From contig JAGKQI010000105.1 of NCBI GenBank assembly GCA_018806915.1, forward strand, positions 2,046,001-2,110,000: DNA of 64,000 bases. The letters run 5' to 3'. A program made the translations under genes and the position numbers. The DNA is from Phytophthora colocasiae. Taxonomy: Eukaryota > Oomycota > Peronosporomycetes > Peronosporales > Peronosporaceae. Positions 18,313-29,623 of this stretch are shown in pieces. The notes under the pieces are model-generated. The model saw nothing but the letters and a program-made list of their open reading frames with translations. It was not told the DNA's origin and made no database searches. Every line of letters starts with the position of its first letter. Positions within the stretch are counted from its first letter, which is position 1.

Positions 18313-19113
18313 TCAATCAGCGACTGCAGATCTAAGCTTGAAATGGTTCCAGCTTGGCCTCAAGTGAGATGATGTCTTGCGCAACGGAATCTTCCTTGCT
18401 GGAGGGTTGAACATGTTGTTCTTCCTTCCTTTTTTGTTCATGGCACATGCAAGAATGTGTTGCCTCGGGGCTATCATGACAGCAAGTGTATCCGGACGAA
18501 TAATAGGCACATGCTCAGTGGGGTTATATGGTCGACTCAAGTCGGATGTAACCTTGGCCGGTAGTACTCCGTCTCGATTTGCATCGCAGAGCTGGCATAC
18601 TTTTTCAAACCTGGCGCGCAATTCGATGGCACTCATAGCATTACTATCCGAACCAGCTCCGGTTTGAAGAACATAGTTGATCCAGTCCACTTGGATCGCA
18701 TTCGACGGTTGTTGTAGGGTGATCTTACAAGAACCACCACGGAAGCGTACGTGCAATCGAGCCTTATGACCATACATTTTATACCCAGTTGCAATCCCGA
18801 ATGTCCACGTATCCACGTTAGGTCCGTCCGGTTGGACAAAGGCAATTGGTCTTCCCACAAATGATCCAGGCCAGAGATATTTTTCGACGCTCGACACAAG
18901 GCATTGCCGCAGGGTACAGCAATCAATCGGATCGATAAACTCGTCCTCAGCACCGCCCGCTTCAGCACCATCACCGACAGGATCAATGAGCCGAACGCAA
19001 ACTGATTCTCCATCAGTACTAACGACACGAACATAACGAGATTCACTTAGAGACGGGACTTGGATAGGACCAACAAAGGCGATTGAGCCCACAGCAACGA
19101 CAGAAGCAGACAT
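18313..19113 (-). CDS. Conserved-looking hypothetical protein
   Basis: A 266-residue uninterrupted frame that I do not recognise. Its first 150 residues look like a compact beta-rich domain (VVAVGSIAFVGPIQVP, RYVRVVSTDGESVCVRLIDP, ARLHVRFRGGSCKITL). The middle holds DANRDGVLPAKVTSD, which has the calcium-loop spacing of a single EF-hand (D.N.DG) but lacks a clear second helix. The C-terminus is basic (MNKKGRKNNMF, ARKIPLRKTSSHLRP). The stop is 82 bp from the end of DNAAF4 on the same strand. No function is assigned. Confidence 0.7.
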   Translation of the reverse strand: MSASVVAVGSIAFVGPIQVPSLSESRYVRVVSTDGESVCVRLIDPVGDGAEAGGAEDEFIDPIDCCTLRQCLVSSVEKYLWPGSFVGRPIAFVQPDGPNVDTWTFGIATGYKMYGHKARLHVRFRGGSCKITLQQPSNAIQVDWINYVLQTGAGSDSNAMSAIELRARFEKVCQLCDANRDGVLPAKVTSDLSRPYNPTEHVPIIRPDTLAVMIAPRQHILACAMNKKGRKNNMFNPPARKIPLRKTSSHLRPSWNHFKLRSAVAD

Positions 19114-19195
19114 TGAGCAGGAGAGAATTTGGTTTCGGGAACTACAATAGCCAAAGTATCAAGGTGTCATTCCAGTCAATCAATCTAAAAGATCA

Positions 19196-21375
19196 CTAAG
19201 CTTGAAGTGGAGTTGGTTGTGCTAGTGGTTCGAGCTTATCTTTCTGCTCTTTTTCCTTTCGAACTCGAGCTAAATCTGCCTTGAGAGCGTCGTTGGAGGG
19301 ATCTAGCTCGACACTTGCAGCGTAGTCTAGTTCAGCTTCATACAATAGATTGTTCAATAGGCGGCAACAGTTAGATTGTATCCCTTCAATCTCAATCTCA
19401 ATATATTGAGAACGAACCTTGTTCCCAGTTGCGAAGCGACAAGTGGGCAGCACCACGCCGAACCAGCGTCTTAACCACCCATGCCCGACGTTGGGATGAT
19501 CCAGCAGCAGGACCGATGGAGAAAAAGGCAAGTCCACTTGAAATGTTCGGAGTATTGTCTTGTTGCAACAATTCCAGGGCTTGAGTGCAATCTTCAATAC
19601 AATCTTTGGCACAATTCTGCATCAGATAGCACGCAGCTCGGTTGGAGAGACAGGCGATCGACAGAGGATTGAGCTGTAAGGAGTCCGAGTACATCTGAAT
19701 GGCTTGGTTCAAGTCGTTGCCTTCTCTGAAAATTTTATCACCAGATTGTTTCAACTCCTGCGCCTTTTCCATTGCCACGAGCTCCATGAAATCGTCTCGA
19801 AGCTGCGGGTTTTGATTGTCCATTGAACATGCAACTCCGTAGTCAGCTTTGGCTTGACTGAACTGCCCAATTCGGCTGTAGGCTGTGCCACGCCGTACAA
19901 AAAGCTTGAGTTTGAGGCGATAATGCTTCAATACACTTGAACTTCCATCCTTCTCACGAGTATCAGGAAGATACGAAAGCGCTTTGGAGCAGTCGCTGAT
20001 GCAGTCCTGCAATCCAAGAACAGTTAAGATCAATTTAAGATGAAAATTCGAGTGTACGCACCTCAAATTCTCCGAGTTGAAGCAGACAAGCTGCTCGGTT
20101 TGACAAGCACGTGGCTATAAAGTCGGTATTGTCGCTGGAAGTGGCCGAAATGGCTTCAGCGTACGCGTTCGTAGCACTCCTAAAATCTTTCGAGTGGAAG
20201 AAATCGTCACCTTTAGCCTTCAACCACATTGCTGGTCAAGGACAAGAGTTAGTGATGTGCAGTGGATAACAACATTCGTCTGTACCTACGGTCTGTTTCG
20301 CTGATGTCATAGTCCGACGTGCGGTTGAGCCCCTGGTGTTTGTTAATATGTTTTCGGTTTTTCAGTAACCAATCCTCTTCTTCTGCAGCCTTGGACTCTC
20401 GTGATGGAGTGGGGAAAACCCGCGGTGTAAAGCGAATTTCCGACTGTACAGACTGTCGAGGAGGCGGTAGCTCGATCACCTCTTGGACATCATCTTCACT
20501 ATCCGTTTCAATCGCTTCCTCTCGAGAGTTACCACAGAAACTATTGCATTGATCCTCATCCACTGGTTTCTTGGCACATGAGATGTCGAAGGCTCCATCA
20601 TCAGTTAATTCGATAATCGTATCGTCTTGGATATTGAGATTTTTTTCGTTTTCGTCCGCAAACGACACCTTTTTCGCAGTCTTCTCGTCAATAGTTTTAT
20701 GTTTCACCGGGCTTTTGACTTCCGTGATTATCTTCTGCTTCTGAACGTGGAGATCGCGAAATGATTCGTACAATTTCCGCTGTGAAAACAACAAAGTTAG
20801 CAATCGATTTCGACAACAACACAGCTATAGTGTTACCTCTTCACGTTCTTTCTCCTCCGCTTTCAGATCGGTCAGAATTTGCCGATTGGTGTCGTCTACA
20901 GCCATTTGAGCTCGTAAAGTGTCCTTCTCTTCCTGGTGTTTCTTCGCCTTCCTCCTCTCACCGAGTGCAGTCTCGCTCACTCTTTTCCTCTCCATAGAAG
21001 CATCACGACGTTCTCTCAGAACTGCTCTCGATCCTGAATACTGCAGCTCCTTCCACACTCGTTTCTCTTGCTTCTGCAGTGAGATCTGAAGCAGATTTGA
21101 CGCTGGAAAGCTTTTCACTACTGCCGACTCATCGTCCACTGCGTCCTGCAGATCCAACAGCAGTACGTATGGCGCAGCGTTGACCTTAACTACTAGGTCG
21201 CTTACTGATTAACACAACAACAAACAGCATTTTTAGTCGCCTTTAAGAGCTGCCAACAAATGCACACCGCCCTACCGTAGATGTCGATGTTTCGCAGTGC
21301 AATCCCAGGCAGATGCAGCCCCAACGCGAGACTGGAAGCGTCTTCTTCCCATGTATAGCGAGGAACCAGTGGCAT
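19196..21375 (-). CDS. DNAAF4: DNAAF4 (DYX1C1) dynein axonemal assembly factor: p23 plus TPR
   Basis: Six exons join in frame into 618 residues: 21375-21276, 21204-20837, 20779-20290, 20231-20062, 20006-19418 and 19335-19196. Exon 1 into exon 2 encodes a p23/CS fold (YTWEEDASSLALGLHLPGI, then VSDLVVKVNAAPYVLLLDL, then QKQEKRVWKELQYSG). A charged coil follows. Exon 3 ends with the DNAAF4 hallmark FTPRVFPTPSRESKAAEEEDWL. Exons 4-6 are TPR repeats (MWLKAKGDDFFHSKDFRSA, LSNRAACLLQLGEF, LKLFVRRGTAYSRIGQFSQA, ELDYAASVELDPSNDALKAD). DNAAF4 works with HSP90/R2TP-type chaperones to pre-assemble axonemal dynein arms in the cytoplasm. The protein is longer than the human one (about 420), partly through a second TPR block. 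With MORN5 it shows a flagellated life stage. Confidence 0.92.
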
Positions 21376-22017
21376 CTCGTCTTCCTATTGCTTTCACTGG
21401 AAATGGCTTGATGGAGACTCTTCTTGCAAGTGTCCGTTCAAGATTCACGCGTCCGTTCAAGATCCGATGATCGACTGCATTGCGTTTATCCTGTTGGAAC
21501 ACCTCCGACCAGTTTTACACGTTGTACATGTATTCCCGGACGGGTACATGTATGGCGTGGCTTCGGATGTCCAACCATTAGTTGTCACGGGCCGAAGCTG
21601 CGTCGGATACATGTAAAAGCGGAGGTGTGTTTGTAGTTCAAAGAGAAGGTCTCTGTGATCAACCACGACAGCCTAGCATCTCCAAACAATACACACATCG
21701 TGGTCATGGCCTGCACACTCTGGAACGCAGATCATGGCTGAAGTTGAACCAAATCCGCCGTCTTCAACAAGAAACTGCGCGGACAACCTCGAACGTCCAA
21801 CACCTTGCCGGTCGTTTTCTGCTCATAAGTCACACCCTCGGTGCGGTGGCGTCTTGATGTCATCACGTTCCACACGCTGCAGCTCTCAGTGTCCGCCCGT
21901 GGGTCTCTGTTCGCCCGGCTGACAGGTATCCAAGCGTCTGGAAAAACTGCGCACCACCTGCTGCTATGACGATGTGATTTGCAGCTTTCATCACCACGAA
22001 AGAGACTCGAACTGCCG

Positions 22018-22034
22018 TTCATAACGCAATTCCC
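22018..22034 (+). promoter_or_regulatory. Weak Inr-like motif upstream of lipase B
   Basis: TTCATAACGCAATTCCC partly matches the oomycete initiator consensus and lies 14-30 bp upstream of the lipase B ATG at 22048. Confidence 0.35.
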
Positions 22035-22047
22035 TCCGTTCCACACC

Positions 22048-22893
22048 ATGAGGGTCTCCAGAGCTTTCGTCCTATTACTCATCTTGGCTGTGATCACGTC
22101 TGTGCGTGCTGAACAAGAGGTGGCCGAGGCGTACGTCGACCCGGATGATGGCAAAACCGTCATGCAGATCGTCGAGACTCGCGGCTACGACGTCGAGGAG
22201 CACAAGGTCACGACCTCAGACAACTACATTCTGACCATGTATCGCCTGCCCAAGACATACGCCGAGAGTCAACAGAACACCACGGCCGCGGCCAACAAAC
22301 CTGCAGTATATCTGATCCATGGTCTGCTCGACAGCAGCTTCACATACGTGTGCAACTACCGCAACCAAAGCTTAGCGTTCGTGTTGGCCGACGCGGGTTA
22401 CGATGTCTGGCTCGGCAACAACCGCGGAACGACGTGGTCGAACCAGCACGTGACGTACACCACAGACGACGATGAGTATTGGGCCTTCTCATGGCAAGAA
22501 ATGGCACTGTACGACATGCCCGCTATGATCAACTACGTGCTGGCTACGACCGGCCACTCCACGCTCAGCTACGTCGGCCACTCGGAGGGAACCATGCAGG
22601 CGTTCGCTGGTTTTTCGGTGGACCAGGAACTAGCCAAGAAGGTTTCATACTTTGGTGCACTGGCACCTGTTGCGTACTTGGGCCACATCACGTCTCCGGT
22701 GTTTAAACTCATGGCTGAAACGTACCTGGACGTCCTGTTCACGATTCTCGGAGTTGGACCGTTCTGGGAGACGAATTGGTTAATCCAGGGCATCCTGGCC
22801 AAGTACGCTTGTGCGTTTGTGGACCAGGCGTGCGGATCGATCATTAACGCACTTACGGGGCCTTCGGACAACGTCAATACCACGAGGTTGCAA
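22048..22893 (+). pseudogene. Secreted acid lipase B, 5' part, split by a hAT-like element
   Basis: The N-terminal two-thirds of a fifth-of-window paralogue of lipase A. The preferred start is MRVSRAFVLLL at 22048, giving a clean signal peptide ending near VRAEQE. The oxyanion HG (LIHGLLDSS) and nucleophile elbow (YVGHSEGTM) are intact. Family similarity stops at NTTRLQ, after which the reading frame enters the inserted element and ends at 22906-22908. The rest of the gene, including the catalytic Asp and His, resumes at 24587. The frame is continuous once the insertion and one copy of the 8-bp duplication are discounted, and no other defect is seen, so the insertion is probably recent. Confidence 0.92.
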
Positions 22894-23099
22894 CAGGGGT
22901 CTGAATAAAAAATTTCAGTATCGATAAAATCAGTTTCTAAAAATAAAAAAACGGATTACTGGGATATTCACAAAAAATAAAATATGATATTTCTCGAAAA
23001 TTGCAATACAATATAACATAAGTGCTTGCATAGCAATCGCAAGACACAATTGAACTGATGGACGTCCTAACCCGAGAAGCCAGCTCTTTTGCGTTCATT

Positions 23100-23785
23100 G
23101 GGGGGGGTTCACACCGGTAAATTGCTTTTCAGTAACTGGAAAAACTTTCCCGCTCTGTCCCACTCTCTGATCTGGAGATCTTCTCGTTGCATTCGCACCA
23201 GTAAGCCTTCAGTAGGCCCCCTTCGAGCTCTCCGACAGGACAAAGAAAGATGGGGGACGCTTTGTCGCCCCAGGAGATCGCCATCGTAAGCTGGTTTGAG
23301 TCGCGAAATGATGACTGGCGCGACTACGACTGCGAGTCCAGTGAGGATGACGACGAGAACAGCATCGCCATGCTTTTGGCGTGCACAACAGGCAGCTCCA
23401 ACAGCCTCCCGGCAGTTTACAGATTAGAAGAAGATGTAAGTTGGTGGATGAAGCCCCGCAGCACAGAGTGGATTGAACGTTTGGAGACGGCCGCCCCGTA
23501 CCAACGGTCGAACTAACATGATCCCCAACGGTGCTCTCCGCAGCCTGCACAGGCGCAGCGACGCCTCTGAGCGCCTCCGCCATCTTCGACGAACGGGATC
23601 TTGGTCTCCCCTCCCTGCCTACTGAAGAATTGAATTTACCGACGGAATTCCGAGTAGCAAATTTCCTACTCGGAAAAAAAGCATCGTCTGCCGCTTTTTC
23701 CAGTAAGGTGGTATTGCAAGTACTACCTTTTGGCTGTACTTTTTCCATTTACCGAGTGAAAACTTACCGGTGTGAACCCCCCCCC
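23100..23785. mobile_element. Small element nested in the hAT-like element
   Basis: A 686-bp unit with matching inverted ends: a G-run of 8-9 followed by TTCACACCGGTAA, with further matches to about 45 bp (GTAA.TGGAAAAA). The flanks show ATT on both sides (23097-23099 and 23786-23788), consistent with a 3-bp target duplication as in PIF/Harbinger elements, although the length is too short to be certain. It contains a possible spliced frame from 23250 (MGDALSPQEIAIVSWFES...) with an acidic patch and a GTAAG..GCAG intron (about 23436-23543). No transposase is seen. Confidence 0.65.
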
Positions 23786-23905
23786 ATTATTATACTCCAT
23801 ACTGACCACCTAACTACCTTAAATCACCGGCCAACAGCAAACACGTACGAATCCTTTTGCATGGTGACCTTTTCATTCTCAAAAACTCCCGCTCAGTCTA
23901 AACAA

Positions 23906-24440
23906 TGACGAAGGAGCAGCACATCGCAAGCTCCTCGAGCTGCTGGAGCACATGAAGAAGTTCCAGAGCATCACGAAGAAGCTGCAGTGCGACGATATCG
24001 ATTTGGCGGATGCCCGCCTGCTTTTTGACTCGGTTATTAGCGAGTACCCCACGATGCGTGCTCAGCTTAACGCGAACGCTAGTATAGTCCACTCTCCTAT
24101 ATTTGAAGCGGCAGCCGTCAAAGCGGTGGCACGCTTTCAAAGGCTGAGGCAGATGTGGTGAAGGCATTCGAGGTGGCGAAGTGTGGAGACAAGCGCAAGA
24201 AACGCCAAGATGACTACGCGACGCAGATTCTTCTTGCTGGGCCAAACAAGCGTCCCAGTCGTGCCAACTACAGTCTGCTGTTGAAGGAACTGCCGCCGAC
24301 TTCGAATGCATGTGAGCGTTTTTTTTTTCACAGTGCAAGCTTGTGCTCACCCCCCAACGCACTTGTATGCTCCCAGCGAATTTTGAACTCGTCATGTTTC
24401 TTCAAAAGTGCGAAACAGGAATATGTGGGATGTAACGACA
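23906..24440 (+). pseudogene. hAT transposase C-terminal remnant
   Basis: Broken frames encode, in order, LLELLEHMKKFQSITKKLQ, ISEYPTMRAQLNANASIV, then KRPSRANYSLLLKELPPTSN and ACERFF, with stops and phase changes between them. The PPTSN.CERFF stretch corresponds to the conserved hAT C-terminal dimerisation segment. The N-terminal catalytic part is missing, so it cannot act alone. Confidence 0.65.
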
Positions 24441-24586
24441 TTGGCATCAGTTGGTAGCGAGCAGGAGCATTAATTCATATTGCAGTTATTGCGGCCGCTT
24501 TTATTATTGCAGCGTGTTGTATTGAGATTATTACTACTGCAGCAACTACAGCCAATTCCGTGTAATACTGAATTGGACAAGGCCTG

Positions 24587-25050
24587 GGTTGCAAGTGTAC
24601 ATCTCGCAGACACCAGCGGGAACGTCAGTGAAGAACATGGCGCACTTCGCACAGGGAATCCGTGACAATACGTTCCGGTACTATGACTATGGCTGCAGTT
24701 GTGTACGAGCTCTGGGCTTGGCCTTGTGTTCCAAGCTCATCTGCAAGAACAAAGCGGTGTACGGCGCATTTGACCCTCCGAGCTTCAACCTCGGGGCCGT
24801 GAAGTATCCACGCATGGGATTCTACACTGGAACGGATGACTGGTTGGCCACCAGTACTGACATCTCCCAACTACGCACTGGATTGACGAGTGCAACAATT
24901 CTTACCGACCAAAGCGTCGAGTATAATCATTTGGACTTCACCTGGGGCTACAACGCCAACGAGCTCATTTACCAAGATCTGCTTACGCAGATTGCAAAGT
25001 ATGTCGATGTTGGATACTACTGTAACTGGTACTCGCAGTCTTCAATATGA
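24587..25050 (+). pseudogene. Secreted acid lipase B, 3' part
   Basis: This continues lipase B after the hAT-like insertion, from LQVYISQTPAGTSVKNMAHF to a stop at 25048-25050. It holds the conserved cysteine cluster (YGCSCVRALGLALCSKLICK), the catalytic-Asp loop (YTGTDDWLAT) and the His region (YNHLDFTWGYNANE). It has no start codon or promoter of its own, and sequence identity to the intact paralogues is unbroken, so it is a fresh gene fragment rather than an old relic. Confidence 0.92.
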
Positions 25051-25204
25051 ACAAAATAACCATCTTCCTGTTCGATCGTGTGTGAATTTCGGTGAGTTCT
25101 GATGCTTTACTACATTAAGTATAGCCACTTCGTCCTCGTATGGTACGTTAGAACAAATAGCTAAGTAAATACACGGCCAACTGACGAGCACATGGCTAGA
25201 TCGG

Positions 25205-26180
25205 GCAACGTTTAGCAGGGTGTGGAGTATTTTGCGTCGAGCTGGTGGAGCTCATGTTCGGCCTGGTGGCGACGCGAATGGTGAGGCTGGCGTTGATTTC
25301 TTCTTAGGAGAAGAAGCACTTTTGGATCATTACAACTCAGAGGTTGGTAGCGATGCTGTCCCAATAGTGTCGGAAGATGGTTCCCGTACAGATAATGGAA
25401 ACGGGGAAGATGATAATAACGACGCTGGAGACTTTGAAGCAGAGCAAGTTGATTCTGGAAAGAGGTGCAATATACATGGTAACATGATTTTGCGCGATGA
25501 TAGGACGGCGTTTGATGATGTTGCAAGTAATAGCACTGCTATTCAGCCGATTGACAAACGCGACGAAGCATTTGGTGGTGCTGATGTCTTGACGGTTGGA
25601 GATCCGAGACGTAGTGACGTCAACTCTGAAATGCCCCATTCACGTGGAACAACCATTTTGTGTGCCGTTTGCGGAACTGAATGCACAATTTATTCATCAT
25701 TTTTGCTCTCACGATGTTTGTCTATCGTTAAACCTTTGGGATTCGAACGGAGCGTGTGTTCAAGACTTTGGCGACTGCTGTTACTGTAGTAAGCTATGTT
25801 ACACACGAACTACAACCTTACCAACAGGAGAGGCAACTTTGGCATCAAAATCGCCGGCGATTTCTATGTCATGTATCACGAGCGACGCTGCAGGACCACA
25901 ACAAGCCTCCCTAGGAACGACGACAGCTATGGATTCAACAACGATACCTGTATCGGTGCGATCGGATCGAGGCCGAGGCTCACCCAACACACAGAAACAC
26001 CGCCAAAGACTCAACAAACCAAAACCTCTCCCAAAAAGACTCAACAGAAAAAGTGCGGTCAGTATGATGAAGGAAGAACTGGTACGTAGAGCACGGGCGG
26101 CTGCCGAGAAGTATGTCAATGCTAGCGTTGCGTTTTCTCCTGCCGAATCACTGGACAAACACAGCGTTCCAGACTAAGGA
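25205..26180 (+). pseudogene. Transposon-derived remnant with a piggyBac-type N-terminal module
   Basis: Frame-shifted reading frames. The first encodes VWSILRRAGGAHVRPGGDAN then GVDFFLGEEALLDHYNSE and an acidic tail, matching in order the VWREL...GTDFFLGEQEVLEFY module at the start of the piggyBac transposase at 10.8-11.0 kb. No piggyBac DDE core follows. Instead come cysteine-bearing stretches (CAVCGTEC; CCYCSKLC) and a basic, Lys/Arg/Pro-rich helix-like segment (KSAVSMMKEELVRRARAAAE) ending at 26177. I read it as a decayed element or chimera; its full identity is unclear. Confidence 0.5.
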
Positions 26181-26689
26181 CCATGTTCATGTTTTGCTTT
26201 TATTCCTTTGTCGTTTTGGAAGCAAGTTGTCGTATTTTCGAACGAGTAGCGGTGGCTTCCGGAAATCATTCGCCCATGCCCATAAGTTTGGAGGATCTCA
26301 TGAAGGCAGTTGGTGGCGCAGTCCTCAAAAGTTCGTTCCCATGTCATCGAGGTGACGGCATCACTTCATGGCTCGCAAGAATAGTGAATACTGACAACTT
26401 CTGATGAATCTACTAGATCTGTAAATGGGCGAGATAATCATCGATCGTTCGTTGTCGAACTACACGTGGCCTGTGTTGCCAAAGAATCATGGATCGTCCT
26501 GAAAGGTAGAAGCCGGACAATGCGTGAGTGCACAGGATTTCTGTCTGATGCATCGAGTTGCGCTTTGCAAAAGGGTTTTCCAGTCGATCGCAGCAAACAG
26601 CACTTGTGTCAACAAGAAACATGGACGTGTTGGCAGAAATTTCATAGCTACTACAGCCAAACAACGTCTATACGGTAGACGGAAATTTG

Positions 26690-27095
26690 CGCAGAACGTC
26701 TCCTATCTACATTGCACAAGCACCATTTCTAAAGGCGCGCAAAGATGAGAAGAAGTCTCGTAAAGACTCTTCTGGTGTAGGCGATACTGCTTGTGTTAAT
26801 GTTGGAGTCGATGAATCGTCTCGTTCGCACGCTTTATTATGCAACACTCATCCTACGGAACCAGCGTTTCAATCCGGGTGTCACGACAACGAATCTCACT
26901 GTACTTGTGTTAGTCACTGGAAGCCTCGCAGATGTCCTCGTGTTCATTGTCCATCTCAGTGCAGGCAAGTGTGGCTACTATTCATCGGGTCTAGTGGCAC
27001 GAGTGAGTGAGAAGAGTGAGTTGTCAGTCTCAACATCTCCACTTGCCGTTGCATCCACACTACGATCAATCTGCGCCAACTCCCATGCCACGTAG
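26690..27095 (+). pseudogene. Kinesin motor fragment
   Basis: Frames in two phases encode VNVGVDESSRSHALL, the kinesin switch I signature (N..SSRSHA), then LILRNQRFNPGVTT and GSLADVLVFIVHLSAGK, which resemble the strand before the DLAGSE switch II motif in scrambled form. No P-loop is here; the matching upstream motor piece lies on the opposite strand at 30.6-30.9 kb. Both contain the same 20-base stretch, so the pieces look like products of one rearranged gene. Confidence 0.6.
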
Positions 27096-27244
27096 CTCAC
27101 GTCTGTATTCCACTGACCATGCCATCCCTCTAGTGGTTGCAGAACCGGTCTCACAGTATGCCTTCGGTAGAGGTTACGGTGCGCAACACCGCTCGTAGTG
27201 GGTGCGAGCGTTTCGGTGATTGCAGCAGAGGTCGGTGACGCGGT

Positions 27245-27775
27245 GATGGTGGTGCCCAACAGAGCCTCCGGTACGCAACGTCGTTCGTGGTGGGGAGATT
27301 TGTCTAACCGGTCCTAGGGCATCCAGCGACACCCATGGGGATGATACTCGCAAATTCTCTCGAAGCGGGGGTATGGATCGATGGAAGGCTTTCAGCACGG
27401 CGTCTGGCACGCAGCATCTTCGTAAATGGGGAGGACGGTGGTGACACTGCGGTGGAGGTGGAGCTGGCATCGTCAGTCGCTATTGCACAAGCTGGCGAAA
27501 CTAGGAATGACATCAACTCGGATTTGGATTTTGAGCTCGAAACGCGCGCGATCCATGGTGCCACTAGATACAATCCAAGGTTGAAGAAAGTAGTTCCGCC
27601 AATAAGATCAAAATTGGTAGGCGCGAAGGTCAATGATTGGCAGGATGTGTTGAAGATCGTAGATGAAAGGCTGTGATTGGTGGAATCCGCAAAAGCGAGC
27701 CCATTGGGAAAAAGAAGCGTGTGTCCCACGCATTAGCCACACCCAAAGTGCATGGGTGACGCGCCGAGATGGGCA
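27245..27775 (+). repeat. Left arm of an inverted duplication
   Basis: Three blocks (27245-27293, 27433-27648 and 27709-27775; 49, 216 and 67 bp) are identical as far as I can read to the reverse complement of 30299-30347, 30069-30284 and 30002-30068. Blocks 2 and 3 abut directly in the right arm but are 60 bp apart here. Block 2 encodes a stretch (VEVELASSVAIAQAGETRND then GATRYNPRLKKVVPP) of no family I recognise. Confidence 0.9.
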
Positions 27776-27932
27776 ATATGTCTTCGAGTTGACAACTTGT
27801 TTTACAATCTTAGGTGCAGATCATGAATGCCAGCCATCCGGAAGTGTCTCTATACTGAGGAGACGATATTTGATCCGGACCAGTCATTTTTATAGTCGTC
27901 AATAGGACTGCTAATTTCAACTGAAGTTATAT

Positions 27933-27981
27933 ATGATTCATTGCTAACAAAATGTCTCCTTATTAGGTGCAGATCATGAAT
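27933..27981 (+). repeat. 49-bp direct repeat, copy 1
   Basis: Identical to 29954-30002. Its last 19 bases also occur at 27810-27828. The second copy sits exactly at the outer edge of the right arm of the inverted duplication, marking a rearrangement junction. Confidence 0.85.
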
Positions 27982-29623
27982 ATGTTGAAGTGCTAATTTA
28001 CCTCCCGGAACGAATTCTGAATCTAGCAGCCCTACAGAGTAGTTGGCACGGATATGTGCAAGCGTAAGTGTATAATATGCATATATATTATAGATGTTTT
28101 AGGCAGCGTTAGTACTACGACGTGAAACTTTTGACTTACTTGATCACATCTCGAATTTACGCTGTAGGGTCTGATGTCACAGGTTCTCCTTTTACGTCAT
28201 CGATCTTCCTCGACACTCCCTTACTCCTTAAGCGAAACACTCGTGGGAGAATATGGAGTCGAGAAGTGCACGAGTGTAGATGTGGATTAAGGAGGTTTGC
28301 TGTGGTTTGCTCGCTGAGAGCTTGGATGGAGATGTTTTGCAAACGGTTGAGTACGATGGGTTCAAGATAAATGGTGTCTCGCCATAGCTTTCATAAAAGT
28401 TTGCTCGCCTCCCGTTGAGGTTGGTTGTGATTATTTCGGAGTGTACTAAATGGAATTTGTTGAAAATGTAGTGTCGCTATTTCATCAAGAAAAGAGACTA
28501 CAAGCATGTATCAAGTGTTTAGATTGATATCATTTGAAGACCGACTACAGCGTATAATCATATATATTTCTTCCAGTGTCTTTGTCTTTGCAACCACTGA
28601 GAGGTGACGCTATATTTTACGTGACGTGGAGCTGATTACACGCTTGAACAACCTCTGCAGTCTAGTCAACAATAGCAAGGCTCACTATTGTTAGTGTGTA
28701 GCAACTTCGGCGCTGTACAACTGAACACATTATAAATTGACGTCACATACTATCCTGTAATCACAATTTGAAGGTGTCATATGGCGTAGCAATTGGTCTT
28801 GCACATACATGTTAGATTCCGGTACCTATTTCAATGAGATAACGAGTTTACCTGGGAGACATGGAACCACGAGCTAAATAATTTTACACCTTTGAATATA
28901 TTCTGTTCCCCAAACCTCTAAATCCGATACCTTCGTTAGTTAGCATGACGTACTACACGTGTTTTACGGCGATATACGTCTCGAAGCGCAGGAAGGAAAA
29001 TGAGTGGATTAACTAGTTAGCGGATTTCTCGTCTGCGTGATTCTATCTCAAGATTCAATCCAGATGTTGGTTGCCCTTTCAGGGATTACATTCGTCGCTG
29101 ATTCAAACCCCAGTTTTCAGGTTAGCTTTTCAATCAAGTTCAACTGCGTGATGGTGGATAAATTGACATTGCTTCCTCACTTTCATCAATTTATGCTGTG
29201 CTTCATTCAAACGGCGGGCTTGCTCCAATAGATTATTCCTCTCCAAATCCTGCATTTACGTCGGGAAAAAAGCGCGTTGAGCGTCGATTTTAGTATCGAG
29301 AGTTCGAATATACGATTCCATCTCGCTTTTCGCCGCTACAAACGTATGAAACAGTCGTCGTTCTTCTTTTACAACAGCAAGTTCCTCTTGACCTTTTTCG
29401 GCTTTGCAGCTCGTTCACTGAAAAGTAACTTCTTCTTTCAACGAACAGTTGGCGTCTTGAGTTATCAAGTGCTCGTTCACCAGCATCATATCAATGCCAA
29501 CTTGGAATCGGTGGCGCTAATTGCATGCTCTTAGTATACCAGAACACCTGTTGAGACTGAGCTGACCACGAAACGTCAACTGGTAAGATTCGATGAAGCT
29601 GCCACACCAAGCAGAATTCGCGT
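27982..29623. other. Gene-free, AT-rich region
   Basis: No supported gene. Short frames carry stops and match no family. The minus strand at about 29.3-29.5 kb has helix-like Lys/Glu-rich fragments that could be decayed coding sequence downstream of the DOT1-like fragment, but this is weak. Confidence 0.45.

Larger units (their letters stand above)
22886..24594. mobile_element. hAT-like element inserted in lipase B, 8-bp target duplication
   Basis: The element is 22894-24586 (1,693 bp). GGTTGCAA at 22886-22893 is repeated at 24587-24594, and 8-bp duplications are typical of hAT transposons. The ends begin CAGG (CAGGGGTCTG at left, CAGGCCTTGT at right on the other strand). Between about 23906 and 24440, frames in more than one phase resemble a hAT transposase C-terminus, including LPPTSNACERFF, the dimerisation-region signature. 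There is no intact transposase, so it is non-autonomous. A second element (23100-23785) sits within it. Confidence 0.8.

Noticed and set aside
24470..24560. Tri-nucleotide-like GCAGCAA/TTATTG stretch as a microsatellite
   Set aside because: It is short and irregular and is simply the right interior of the hAT-like element.
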